A DNA stretch of 64,000 bases from Arthrobacter sp. D5-1 (GTDB taxonomy: Bacteria > Actinomycetota > Actinomycetes > Actinomycetales > Micrococcaceae), in assembly GCF_017357425.1 (NCBI RefSeq), contig NZ_CP014573.1:3222-67221 (forward strand), in the 5' to 3' direction. The notes beneath the pieces were generated by a model, which was given only the letters and a program-made list of their open reading frames with translations, made no database searches and was not told the origin of the DNA. Position numbers and translations under genes: made by a program. Shown here in pieces: positions 1 to 8,546 of the stretch (its first letter is position 1; every line of letters begins with the position of its first letter).

Positions 1-1
1 T

Positions 2-1024
2 GGTTATGACCGGGCCGAGAAGGCCACCGCTACCCGGGATGAGCGGGAGATGCATAGGGCGTCTTTGGCGCGGAAGGTCCGTGCCAGTGCCAGCGCCTCG
101 GCCACCGAGGGGGAGTTCGTCCGCCGCGCCCGGGACACGGGCATGTTGCTCCGTCCGCGGTATGCGAAGAACACCACGGATGTCATCGTTGGGTACTCCG
201 TTGCCGAACGGCCCAGGCCGGGGGAGCGGCCCATCTGGTTTGGTGGCGGCACACTCGCATCCGACCTGACACTGGGTGCGCTGCGGCAAGGTTGGATGGA
301 CTCGCCGCACGCCGCGAGTGAGGCCGCGGCCGAGTGGAACGCCGCGGCACGCAACAAGCGCACCGTCACCAGGACCGGACCCGAGAGGGCAACGCCGTCG
401 CCGCAGGTGTGGGTGGAATACACCCGCAACGCGACCGCCCTGGCGGAGCAACTGCGCTCGGTCCCGCTAGATGATCACGCGACCTGGGCGAAAGCTGCGC
501 GGGACGTTTCCGGGGCGTTCGCTGCGTGGTCCCACCGTCTCGAGCCCACGCCCGGGCCGTTGGCGGCCACCGCGGCTGAACTGTCCCGTACCGCGCAGCT
601 CCGCGCACCACAGGTGCACACCAAGCCCGTGGCGTTGCCGTCCATTGCCGGCACGGCCATGCTGTTCCTGGCCGCCTCGTCCAAGAACAAGACAGCCGCG
701 CAGGCTGCACTGATGGTGCAGCTGGCGAATATGGCGCACGCCATCTACCAGATGCATCAGCAATCCGGCCGGACACGGGAAGCTGAGAGGATCCGCGCCG
801 TTGTCGCGACGCAGCTGAAGCCCTTTGCGGCCACCATGCCACGACCGGTTACCGTGGGCGGGCCGGCCCAGGCTCCGGAGCGTGGCCAGGACCGCAACCC
901 CGTGGAGCTTGGCTTGCGTGGTCTGGCTCCGATCCGTCCCGGCTCCGCCGTTCCCGCGACGGCCATACCCGCCAAGACACCCACCGGGACAGGACGGGAA
1001 TCCGGACCTGTACTTGACCGATAG
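2..1024 (+). CDS. Relaxase/mobilization protein, C-terminal part (5' end outside window)
   Basis: The reading frame is already open at base 2 (GYDRAEKATATRDE...) and ends with TAG at 1022-1024, so about 340 C-terminal residues are present. The segment with RRARDTGMLLRPRY and the VIVGYSVA...PIWFGGGTLASDL stretch resembles the region after the nuclease domain in actinobacterial plasmid relaxases. The catalytic tyrosine and histidine triad would lie upstream, so the relaxase assignment rests on this C-terminal similarity and on the T4SS and coupling protein elsewhere in the window. An internal ATG at 50 is in frame but is not a gene start. The gene is followed after 27 bases by a probable partner protein. 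Confidence 0.7.
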   Translation, partial: GYDRAEKATATRDEREMHRASLARKVRASASASATEGEFVRRARDTGMLLRPRYAKNTTDVIVGYSVAERPRPGERPIWFGGGTLASDLTLGALRQGWMDSPHAASEAAAEWNAAARNKRTVTRTGPERATPSPQVWVEYTRNATALAEQLRSVPLDDHATWAKAARDVSGAFAAWSHRLEPTPGPLAATAAELSRTAQLRAPQVHTKPVALPSIAGTAMLFLAASSKNKTAAQAALMVQLANMAHAIYQMHQQSGRTREAERIRAVVATQLKPFAATMPRPVTVGGPAQAPERGQDRNPVELGLRGLAPIRPGSAVPATAIPAKTPTGTGRESGPVLDR

Positions 1025-1051
1025 AAACACCACTAGTGCGAGGGGAACACC

Positions 1052-2284
1052 ATGAGTGAATCGGACGGAATGGACGACCTGCTGGACGGCGGACTGCGGC
1101 AATCGCTACTGATCGCGGCCCGTATTGCCGAAACACTGGCCCGACACCGGCAGGAAGCACAACGCCAACAGGAACACCACGACACCCAGGCGGCACACGA
1201 AGCCCAGGCACGCCTGGCAGCTGAGCGCAGCGCCGCCCACGCGGTGCTTGTCCCGGTGGAAAAGGACCAGTGGTGGGACAAGGCCCAGCCGTCCGATATC
1301 GCTACCGCGTACACCGTCGCTGAATCGTGGAAGGAGCACGACCCGACAGCACTTGCCGCATCGGAGAGGATCCATCAGGAAGTCCTGACACGCTACGGCA
1401 TCGACACCCACGACGTCGGCCCCGACACCGAGTACCTGGAATCAGGTATCCATACCATCGCCACCGAAAAAGCACGCCAGGAAGCTCTGGCCCGCAGCCA
1501 GGAACAGACCCGTAAAGCTGCCGCCGAACACGAAAAAGCCATGCAGCTGCTCGCCGCCGCCCGCGCCGAAGAACTCCGTGCCCAGGCCGCGAAACTCGCA
1601 CCCGAAATGGAACGGCACCATGTGCCAGTGGAATACCTTGCCAACCCCGAACTGGCACAAGCGCTCCAGCGGGCACACAACGCGAAAACCCCAAAAGCGC
1701 TGGAAGCCGCAGACGGCGCAATCAAAGAGCGCCTGTTCCTCATCAGCAAGGACGGAATCAACGGCCCCGACATCGACCAACTCCGTCGCGAAACCACCGC
1801 GAACGTCAACGGGGCACGGGAGGAACACTTCAAGGATCCTGCCTTCGTGGACGCCGCCAAGAACCTCCACGAGGCGAGACTCCTGGCCGAGGGCGGCTTC
1901 ACTGGTGACAAGTGGGCGACCCAGGAGCAGCGGTACGGGCGGGCAGAGAAGGAACTCTTTGCCCGCATGGAAGGCGTAGGCCGAGAGATTGAAGAGCGCG
2001 TCACCGGCAACGACAGCGGCCGGCTCACAGACCGAGGGCTAAAGGCTGAGACGAGGTCGGCCGCCGGTTACGGCTCGGCCGAACGCCACAGCGCGTTTGC
2101 CGCATCACTGGCCACCACCGGCGCTAACGAGGGTCAGGTACGCGGACGGGTAGCAGCGGAACGCAGTGAAGCCACGCACCCCCGTGCAGGCCTCACCATA
2201 GGCAAAAAGGCCGCCAAAGCACGAAAGGCACCCACTGGGGCATCAAGAGGCGCCGAGCGAAGCAAGAACGGCCTGGGCCGGTAG
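1052..2284 (+). CDS. Coiled-coil mobilization accessory protein
   Basis: 410 aa, ATG preceded by GAGGGGAAC. The protein is highly charged and Ala/Glu/Gln/Arg rich. Residues about 15-60 and 145-185 look like long amphipathic helices or coiled coils (RQEAQRQQEHHDTQAAHEAQ and similar), and the tail is basic (KKAAKARK). There is no signal peptide or membrane segment. It lies 27 bases after the relaxase fragment, so it is probably cotranscribed. The location and the charged helical make-up suggest a relaxosome accessory protein, but no catalytic motif was recognised and the function is inferred from position. Confidence 0.6.
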   Translation: MSESDGMDDLLDGGLRQSLLIAARIAETLARHRQEAQRQQEHHDTQAAHEAQARLAAERSAAHAVLVPVEKDQWWDKAQPSDIATAYTVAESWKEHDPTALAASERIHQEVLTRYGIDTHDVGPDTEYLESGIHTIATEKARQEALARSQEQTRKAAAEHEKAMQLLAAARAEELRAQAAKLAPEMERHHVPVEYLANPELAQALQRAHNAKTPKALEAADGAIKERLFLISKDGINGPDIDQLRRETTANVNGAREEHFKDPAFVDAAKNLHEARLLAEGGFTGDKWATQEQRYGRAEKELFARMEGVGREIEERVTGNDSGRLTDRGLKAETRSAAGYGSAERHSAFAASLATTGANEGQVRGRVAAERSEATHPRAGLTIGKKAAKARKAPTGASRGAERSKNGLGR

Positions 2285-2731
2285 CACTGCTGGCCGTCGT
2301 TCGATGGCTACGGGTACAAACCAGCCGTGGTCGCGGTGCTTGGGCTCCCGTGGCTCTGGCGTCTCGCGACCGTAAGCCTCGTTGGCGCCGGTGGTGGCCA
2401 GTCGCAGCGCGTCGGGCGAGCGGCTGGGTCCCGCCGCCACACCCGTGACAACTCCGCCGAACCAGGTTGACGGAATATAAGCTATCGGCTCTTTAATCCG
2501 ATAGCAGAAGGGGCTATGGAAGCTCCCGATTCCACGGGGAAAGCCAGGGTTCTTCAGACGGAATCTGTGCCTACCGTGCGCGATACTTCCTGGTAATGCT
2601 GAGGCGCTGCAGTCAGCTGACGCATGATCCCACGCACTAGAACCAGGCGTGGACTTGAAAACAAGATCCTAAGCATGCTTATGCTGCTTGTAGCCGCGTG
2701 CGAACGGCTGCCAACCAGAGGAGGAAACACC
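2285..2731. other. Gene-poor intergenic stretch with one hairpin
   Basis: No convincing reading frame in about 450 bases. The clearest structure is an 8-bp inverted repeat, GCTATCGG at 2481-2488 and CCGATAGC at 2498-2505, with a 9-base AT-rich loop and AT-rich DNA just upstream. There is no T-tract, so it is not a classic terminator and could be an operator or recombination site. The promoter of the CsbD-like gene should lie toward the right end. Confidence 0.5.
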
Positions 2732-2908
2732 ATGGGATTGGGCGACAAGATTGAGAACGCCGCCGAGAAGGCCGGCGGTAAGGGCAAGGAAGCGGCAGGC
2801 GCTGCCACAGGCGATGAGAGCCTGCGGACCGAGGGCCAGGCCGACCAGGCCAAAGGCGATCTGAAGCAGGCCGGCGAGAAGGTCAAGGACGCCTTCAAGA
2901 AGGACTGA
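2732..2908 (+). CDS. CsbD-like stress-response protein
   Basis: 58 aa starting MGLGDKIENAAEKAGGKGKE, with a strong ribosome binding site AGAGGAGG seven bases before the ATG at 2732. It is hydrophilic, Lys/Glu/Gly/Ala rich and free of Cys and Trp. The repeated pattern (ENAAEKAGGKGKEA, GQADQAKGDLKQAGEKVKDA) is the hallmark of the CsbD family, small abundant proteins often under general-stress control with no defined biochemical role. It is a single-gene unit closed by the terminator at 2924-2959. Confidence 0.85.
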   Translation: MGLGDKIENAAEKAGGKGKEAAGAATGDESLRTEGQADQAKGDLKQAGEKVKDAFKKD

Positions 2909-2923
2909 CGAGACCACAGAGAA

Positions 2924-2959
2924 GGACGCGCCCAGCGAACGGGGCGCGTCCTTTTGTTT
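2924..2959 (+). terminator. Rho-independent terminator of the csbD-like gene
   Basis: A GGACGCGCCC stem pairs with GGGCGCGTCC across a short loop and is followed by TTTTGTTT. It starts 15 bases after the stop codon. Confidence 0.85.
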
Positions 2960-3189
2960 GCCCCGAACAGGAGCGGGTACGCGCCATTTCCGCCGTGTCA
3001 GCCGGAAGGCCCGGGCACCGGATGACGCCCACCCGAGGGTACTCCCCCTGGCTTATAGCGGCGAGTACCTAAACCCGAGGCGTGGCTCCGACCATAAGGC
3101 AGTAATTCACTCTGGCTTCGATGGCAGTTGACGAAATCCTTATATTATCGGCGTTTGAACGATCTGTGGGAGACGCGCGCATTAGCCCA

Positions 3190-3223
3190 GTAGGCGCTGG
3201 CGTTTGACAACGCCAGCGCCTAC
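3190..3223. terminator. Strong hairpin at the 3' end of the MFS gene
   Basis: A perfect 15-bp stem (GTAGGCGCTGGCGTT with its complement) and a 4-base loop TGAC, 30 bases beyond the minus-strand MFS stop codon. There is no long U-tract, but the stem stability and position fit a terminator. From 2960 to 3189 nothing else gene-like was seen. Confidence 0.65.
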
Positions 3224-3252
3224 CAAAGGTTGTTATGTAGAGAAAGTGGCTC

Positions 3253-4656
3253 TCAGACTGTTAGTTCGTCAGTGCTTGTGTCGGAGTTTTGGGTTTCGGG
3301 TGTTGGGTGTCCATTGAGCGTTGTTAGGGCCAGTACTCCAGCCATGACGAGAATAGCGGCGGCGCCTAGCAACGCTGTACTGTATCCCGCTGTGAGGGCT
3401 GCCCCGGGGCTGACGCCGGCGTGTTCCTGCGGCACTGAGATGGTGGCCGCGACAGCGGCCAGTACGGCTAGGCCGAGAGCGACGCCGATCTGCTGGGCTG
3501 AGTTGAGCAGTGCCGAGGCGATGCCTGCCTTGTCCTGGTCAACGAGGTAAACGGCGGCCTGTGTGAGCGCAATGACGCCCAGGCCGAATCCGAGGGCGAG
3601 CACGAACATGGCTGGAGCCAAGTGGAGCCAGTAGCTGGCGTTCTCGGCGATGGCGGAAAACCAGAGCGCCGCGACGGCGCTGAGGAGTGCCCCGGTTGCA
3701 GCGACGAGGCGCGGCGCTATCTTCAGCAGAAGCTTCGGGGCGCTACCGGCGCCCAGTATGAGTCCGGCAGCGAATGGCAGCCAGGCGGCACCGGTCTGGA
3801 GCGGGCTGAATTGCTGGACCTGCTGGAGGTAGAGGGTGACGACGTAGAAAGTGCCCATCGGGCCGATGGCGAGCAGCAGCATGGTGGCGTAGGCGCCGGC
3901 ACGGTTGCGGTCCCTGAAGAGGCTTAGGGGCACCAGGGGGTTTTTGCTGCGAGCCTGAGTGAGTGTGAACGCCAGGAGCAGGACGGCGGAAGCGCCGAAG
4001 AGTGCCAGTGCTGCCAGATCAGTGAATCCGGCCTCACCGAAACGTGTGATGGCGTACACGAGTGCGACCATTCCGCCGGTGGCCAGTACCGCGCCGAGGA
4101 TGCCGGGCTGTCTGTGGTGACCGCGGGTGGCCGGGAGGGTCCGGCTGCCCAGGAAAACGAGCAGACCGATGGGGATGTTGATGAAGAACACCCAGCGCCA
4201 GCCGAGGGTGTTCGTCAGGACGCCTCCAAGGAGCAGGCCAATGACGAGGCCGAGGGCGGACATCGCCCCATAAAGGGACAGCGCTGTGTCGCGCATCTTA
4301 CGGTCAGGGAATGTCGTTGAGATCAGCGCCAAGGCGTTGGGGGCTGCCATAGCTGCACCCAATCCCTGCGCGGCCCTGGCGATGATGAGCATTTCTGTGG
4401 TTTGCCCGAGCCCTCCGGCCAAGGAAGCCACTACGAAGATTGCGATGCCCAGCTGCAAGGTGCGCCGCCGGCCCCACAAGTCGCCGAGACGCCCGCCCAG
4501 CAGGAGGAGTGCGCCGAACGCCAGGATATAGGCGTTTACAACCCACGGCAGGTGAAGGGCTTCCACGCCCAGCTCCCGCTGGATGCTAGGCAGCGCAATG
4601 TTCACAATCGAGTCATCCAGCACCAGCATCATCTGGGTAGTTGCTATGACCAGCAA
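3253..4656 (-). CDS. DHA2-type MFS multidrug exporter, 5' end damaged
   Basis: 467 residues, mostly hydrophobic, consistent with the 14-segment EmrB/QacA (DHA2) drug:H+ antiporter family. Visible signatures are the TM1 motif LDDSIVNIALPSIQ, motif A in loop 2-3 (GGRLGDLWGRRRT) and the central GWRWVFFINIPIG motif typical of DHA2 members. The N-terminus is abnormal: translation would have to begin at a TTG at 4656 immediately after an in-frame TGA (4657-4659), and the 10-20 residues that normally precede TM1 are missing. Upstream DNA encodes the tail of a PAS-domain protein, so the promoter and true start were probably lost. It may be a pseudogene or weakly expressed. Substrate unknown. Confidence 0.8.
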   Translation of the reverse strand: MLVIATTQMMLVLDDSIVNIALPSIQRELGVEALHLPWVVNAYILAFGALLLLGGRLGDLWGRRRTLQLGIAIFVVASLAGGLGQTTEMLIIARAAQGLGAAMAAPNALALISTTFPDRKMRDTALSLYGAMSALGLVIGLLLGGVLTNTLGWRWVFFINIPIGLLVFLGSRTLPATRGHHRQPGILGAVLATGGMVALVYAITRFGEAGFTDLAALALFGASAVLLLAFTLTQARSKNPLVPLSLFRDRNRAGAYATMLLLAIGPMGTFYVVTLYLQQVQQFSPLQTGAAWLPFAAGLILGAGSAPKLLLKIAPRLVAATGALLSAVAALWFSAIAENASYWLHLAPAMFVLALGFGLGVIALTQAAVYLVDQDKAGIASALLNSAQQIGVALGLAVLAAVAATISVPQEHAGVSPGAALTAGYSTALLGAAAILVMAGVLALTTLNGHPTPETQNSDTSTDELTV

Positions 4657-4659
4657 TCA

Positions 4660-5064
4660 TCTGAGCCGTGATGTCTTCCGCCCCGTGCAGGACGTAGACG
4701 AGCTTGCCCTCATCGTCGAACGCCGGGGCGTTCAGGGCTGGAACCAGCGGGGCTCGAAAATTCCGTCCGAGTTCTCAATGTCATAGCGAACAGGCGGAAG
4801 AATGTCGATTTCTCCGGTCTCGACAACACGCTCGATGGAGCTTCGCAGAATCTCTGTTCCCTTCGCATCAGGGTTGTCCGGGTTGTCCGGAAAAGCGTCA
4901 AGGATATCCATGCCGACGATTCCCTCACGGCTCTTTCCCGTAGATGCAAGGAACGAGTCAGTGGCGGCGACAATCGTCCTGTCAGGGGCGACGATGATGT
5001 ATTGGTTCGGCAGACTTTCGAAGATTCTCTGGAAGTCGGGGTTACGTGCATCTGAGGATGACAC
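4660..5064 (-). pseudogene. PAS-domain protein, frameshifted and truncated
   Basis: Starts at GTG 5064 with AAGGAA as ribosome binding site and reads as a PAS domain (ESLPNQYIIVAPDRTIVAATDSF, GKSREGIVGMDILDAFPDNP) up to EPRWFQP, where TGA appears at 4732-4734. Restoring one base in the run at about 4735 lets the frame continue as NAPAFDDEGKLVYVLHGAEDIT, exactly the expected end of this PAS type. The restored frame then runs into the start of the MFS gene near 4660. This looks like a one-base deletion plus a 3' truncation. Such proteins normally sit at the N-terminus of sensors. Confidence 0.75.
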
Positions 5065-5235
5065 TTTCGGTTCCTTTCCTGATAAGCGACGTTTTCGCGT
5101 CTCGTAATGCCATTGGAGCAGCTGGCCGCGCCCCTAACTAGTGCAAGACATGGACCGGAACGTCCAGTTGCCTCGACCACGAAGCCGCGGGTGACCGTCA
5201 GCCTGGGCCATCTACGGCGAGGTGTCCCAGGCCAA

Positions 5236-5721
5236 CTAGAGGCCGAAGGCGGTTCCGTGACCGTGTTCGAACACGAGGTTGGTCTGGGTGCCTGCGACGG
5301 CAGGATTCGAAGACAAGTGGTCCAGCACGAATTGACGGATGTGCTCAGTGTTTTTGGCCGTGATGTGGATCAAGAAATCGTCGGCACCGCCCAGTACGAA
5401 GAACTGCTTAATTTCGGGAAGGTCCCGCAACTCGTTACCGAAGGCGTTCATGAGGTGACGGGCACCAGGCCTAAGCCGCACGCTCACCAGGGCCTGGAGA
5501 GGCAAACCCATGGCTTCGGGTGCGACTTCGACGGTGAACCGCTTGATCACCCCCGACTCCTTGAGCGCCTTAAGGCGCGCAAGACAGGTTGACGGCGCAA
5601 GCCCCAGGGCTTCCGACAACGACTGATTGGTACGCCTCGAATTCTTGGACAACAGACCCAGAAGCCTCTGGTCGACTTCGTCCAGAGTCACCTGCTGCAG
5701 TTTCTGCGGGTCGGACACCAT
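5236..5721 (-). CDS. Lrp/AsnC-family transcription regulator
   Basis: 161 aa from ATG 5721, with GAGGAG seven bases upstream. The N-terminal winged HTH (LDEVDQRLLGLLSKNSRRTN followed by LSEALGLAPSTCLARLKALKESGVI) precedes an AsnC/RAM ligand domain (LPLQALVSVRLRP, FFVLGGADDFLIHITAKNTEHIRQFVLDHLSS). It is divergent from the alanine dehydrogenase gene 133 bases away, the usual arrangement for AldR-type activators that sense alanine and control ald. A regulatory site probably lies within 5722-5854. Family assignment is firm; the target is inferred from the divergent pair. Confidence 0.9.
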   Translation of the reverse strand: MVSDPQKLQQVTLDEVDQRLLGLLSKNSRRTNQSLSEALGLAPSTCLARLKALKESGVIKRFTVEVAPEAMGLPLQALVSVRLRPGARHLMNAFGNELRDLPEIKQFFVLGGADDFLIHITAKNTEHIRQFVLDHLSSNPAVAGTQTNLVFEHGHGTAFGL

Positions 5722-5854
5722 GTAACGCTCCTCACAACGCAGGAAGTGGCCAATAACTCCTATTTTGCCGCAGATTCTGCACGCAAAGTTGGATGTTTCG
5801 CAGTTTCTGTCATTCTTTTGCTCACAAACGTCAATCCCCTCAGAAAGCGTGAGC

Positions 5855-6969
5855 ATGATCATCTCCGTCCCCAAGGAAATCAAGAACAACGAGTTCCGCG
5901 TGGCCATCACGGCTGCCGGCGTGCATGAATTCAAAGCAAACGGCCACGACGTGCTCGTGGAAACCGGTGCCGGCGCCGGTTCCGGCATTAGCGATCAGGA
6001 GTACGCACTCGCCGGAGCTGAGATCGTTCAGACTGCAGACGAGGTCTGGGCCCGAGCCGACATGGTGATGAAGGTTAAGGAACCCGTGGCGTCCGAATAC
6101 CGCCACTTCCGCGAGGGACTGCTCCTTTTCACCTACCTTCACCTTGCCGCGGAGCCGGCACTCACTCAGGCGCTTGTCGACTCCGGCGTCACGGCCATCG
6201 CTTATGAGACGGTCCAGGAAGGCCGGGCGCTGCCGCTGCTCGCACCCATGTCCGAAGTGGCCGGCCGGCTCTCCGTTCAGGTCGGCGCGACCTCCCTTAT
6301 GGCGCCCGCCGGCGGCAAAGGCGTGCTGCTCGGCGGCGTACCCGGCGTCCGCCCGCGAAAGTGGTGGTCCTCGGTGCAGGTGTTGCCGGCACCAACGCCG
6401 CCGCCATGGCGCTGGGCCTCGGTGCCGACGTCACCATCCTGGACATCAACATCAACCGCCTGCGCGAACTCGACGCCCAGTACCAGGGCCGGCTCAAAAC
6501 CGTGGCGTCGAACTCGTACGAGATCGAAAAGTCAGTGATCGATGCTGATCTCGTCATCGGCTCCGTTCTGATTCCGGGAGCGAAGGCTCCCAAGCTCGTC
6601 ACCAACGACCTCGTGGCCCGGATGAAGCCCGGCTCGGTCCTGGTGGACATCGCGGTGGACCAGGGCGGCTGCTTCGAGGACACGCACCCCACCACGCATC
6701 AGGAACCCACGTACAAGGTTCACGAGACGATCTTCTACTGCGTGGCCAACATGCCCGGCGCTGTCCCGAACACCTCCACCTACGCGCTGACCAACGTCAC
6801 GCTCCGCTACGCGGTTGCTTTGGCCAACTACGGCGTCAAGGGTGCTTTCGACCGGCTCCCCGCTTTGGCGGGCGGTCTGAACGTGGCGGCGGGAAAGGTC
6901 ACCCACAAGTCTGTCAGCGATGCCCATGGACATGACCTCGCCGACTGGCAGGACCTCGTAACGGTTTAA
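5855..6969 (+). pseudogene. ald: Alanine dehydrogenase, single frameshift
   Basis: Two frames together give a full-length (about 371 aa) L-alanine dehydrogenase: [39 protein letters not shown], then [21 protein letters not shown] (NAD fold), [18 protein letters not shown] and [18 protein letters not shown]. The frame breaks near 6350, where the expected GVPGVPPAK needs one more C in GTCCGCCC. The enzyme would oxidise alanine to pyruvate and ammonia. With one base missing, only an inactive N-terminal fragment would be made unless this is a sequencing error. It is paired with the divergent Lrp-type gene and ends at a strong hairpin. Confidence 0.9.
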
Positions 6970-6975
6970 AACAAC

Positions 6976-7009
6976 GGCTGTGCCTGCCCGAGAGAAGGCA
7001 GGCACAGCC
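6976..7009 (+). terminator. Hairpin after alanine dehydrogenase
   Basis: A 13-bp perfect stem GGCTGTGCCTGCC / GGCAGGCACAGCC with an 8-base loop, 6 bases after the ald stop. No U-tract, but the position is typical of a terminator. Confidence 0.7.
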
Positions 7010-7037
7010 CGCTCCATAGGAAGGGGCACGGTATTAA

Positions 7038-7295
7038 ATGGCATTTCACCTGCAACCCAAATGGCAGCCGCTGGTTGGCCAACTGGTCATCGTGAAACTT
7101 CTGGATAAGGAGATCCGCCGCGGAGTTGTCGATGCAGTAACCGACGATGATCAAATCCTGTGGCTCGACAGTGACGGCGCCGAGCCCCGCCGTCTCTTTC
7201 ACCGGGCAGACGGTTTCAGGGTATGGGTCGACTATAGATGGGAAACCGACAGGGCCAGCCTCTGCCCTGGCTTCCAGCATGCTGCTGCACCATGA
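7038..7295 (+). CDS. Hypothetical protein, 85 aa
   Basis: ATG at 7038 is preceded by AGGAAGGGG. The sequence (WQPLVGQLVIVKLLDKEIRRGVVDAVTDDDQILWLDSDGAEPRRLF) reads as an Sm-like or small beta-barrel fold: a short protein with alternating hydrophobic strands and an acidic turn. No family was recognised. Its stop overlaps the start of the next gene (ATGA at 7292-7295), so the two are probably translationally coupled. Confidence 0.55.
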   Translation: MAFHLQPKWQPLVGQLVIVKLLDKEIRRGVVDAVTDDDQILWLDSDGAEPRRLFHRADGFRVWVDYRWETDRASLCPGFQHAAAP

Positions 7296-7531
7296 GGTGC
7301 GAACACTCCGCTGCGCCTGGACGCGTACAGGTTCTGGAACAGCTGCATGACGATAATGACTTAGCAAGAGCGATTACTCGGCTGCGCTCTGAAACAGTCC
7401 AGGATGAAGCGTCAGGCGTTCTTGTCACCTGGCACGGCCCCTGGTCCTACACCCTTGAGCTCAGCCACCAGATTCCTCCTGGACTCGTCTACGAGTGCGT
7501 CGCCCCTGAACAACTGAACTTCTCAGACTGA
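7292..7531 (+). CDS. Hypothetical protein, 79 aa
   Basis: The start at 7292 overlaps the previous stop by four bases. It reads MRCEHSAAPGRVQVLEQLHD..., then AITRLRSETVQDEASGVLVTWHGPWSYTLELS. Acidic, soluble, no known motif. The coupling is the main support for the start; longer in-frame starts would overlap the upstream gene heavily. Confidence 0.45.
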   Translation: MRCEHSAAPGRVQVLEQLHDDNDLARAITRLRSETVQDEASGVLVTWHGPWSYTLELSHQIPPGLVYECVAPEQLNFSD

Positions 7532-7823
7532 TTCAGGACTCGTCTGACTGATCGAGCCCATCAGCGCCCCTCCCCTGGCGTTGGCGCGCCGACGGCGCCT
7601 CCAGCAGGCTGTCAACCTCAATGACGAGCCGACCGCGGTGTCCATCGTCCCCTCACGGATGGGCGCCAGGCACACAGCCGGCGCGAACGCTGTGCCAGCG
7701 GTACATGTCGATCATCTGTGCCGGCGCGAAAATGGTGGAAGAGGCGGTAAGCCGCTCCCATTCCTGGTGTGTCGGGAGCGGGACCCCGCCGGCCGTGTGC
7801 AACCTGGCAACGCGAAGGAACCC

Positions 7824-8321
7824 ATGATGTCCGAACCTACTGTGGAAAGAGCAGATCTCGGCATGGCCTGGGCGGTGAAAGAGAGCTTTGTACAGTACGT
7901 GCAGTCTATGCGCGATGGACGCATACTCGTGCGCGAGGGTGCTGCCGTGACAAATACCCGGCAGTTCTATTTCCCGTTCAGAAGCCTGGATCATTCTGAC
8001 GGGCACAACTTTGTGCTCCAGTTCGGTGGAGAGGCCCGCTTCCTCGCCCATCACGGGCTTATGTCGGTCTCGATTTGCAACCCAAAAATAATAGTCGGGC
8101 CCGACGGGGCATGCTTGTCCATCGAACAAGGAAACGAGATTGTGCACCTCGCCCATCTCGACTTGCCGGCGGTGTCGGTGGAGGACGGCATCAATATGTG
8201 GGCAAATGTCCCGGTAGCTCTGACCAGCGCAGGAGCGGCTGTTTTCGCAGATAGCTATTCAGCCGGAGAAACACTGGCTCCGCTGACCATGAGGGCACCA
8301 TCCTTTGTGGAAGTATCCTGA
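7824..8321 (+). CDS. HtaA-domain protein, cytoplasmic form
   Basis: 165 aa from ATG 7824 with AAGGAA five bases upstream. The segment LGMAWAVKESFVQYVQSMRDGRILV matches the opening of HtaA domains, which bind heme or occur in heme-acquisition and other surface proteins of actinobacteria. The rest (FYFPFRSLDHSDGHNFVLQFGGEARFLAHHGLMSVSICNPKIIVG) continues the domain. Unlike classical HtaA there is no signal peptide or C-terminal anchor, so it would be intracellular. About 290 bases before the start carry no convincing gene. A link to the P450 is speculative. Confidence 0.65.
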   Translation: MMSEPTVERADLGMAWAVKESFVQYVQSMRDGRILVREGAAVTNTRQFYFPFRSLDHSDGHNFVLQFGGEARFLAHHGLMSVSICNPKIIVGPDGACLSIEQGNEIVHLAHLDLPAVSVEDGINMWANVPVALTSAGAAVFADSYSAGETLAPLTMRAPSFVEVS

Positions 8322-8546
8322 CCCCGTTCTGGGGTGAACTGGCGGTACCAGCTGGGACAAGGTCCTGGGTTGCCCATGAGACGCCGTTCTTTGCCCCGCT
8401 CCGGACGTAACTCGTGGATCCGGGCACGAGGTACTGGCAAGGACCTGTTCCTGCCCGCAGACTCAATGAGTCCAGGGGCAGGAATCGCTGCATCGGCTAG
8501 TGTCCAACGTCCACCCCGCGGCCGCAGCGCCACCACGCACTGTTGG

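Noticed and set aside
4114-4671. Plus-strand frames opposite the MFS gene
   Set aside because: They are shadows of a well-supported 14-segment transporter, rich in Arg/Glu/Gln and without ribosome binding sites.
7581-7823. Upstream extension of the HtaA-domain frame
   Set aside because: Composition is Arg/Pro-rich without family similarity, while a ribosome binding site marks ATG 7824.
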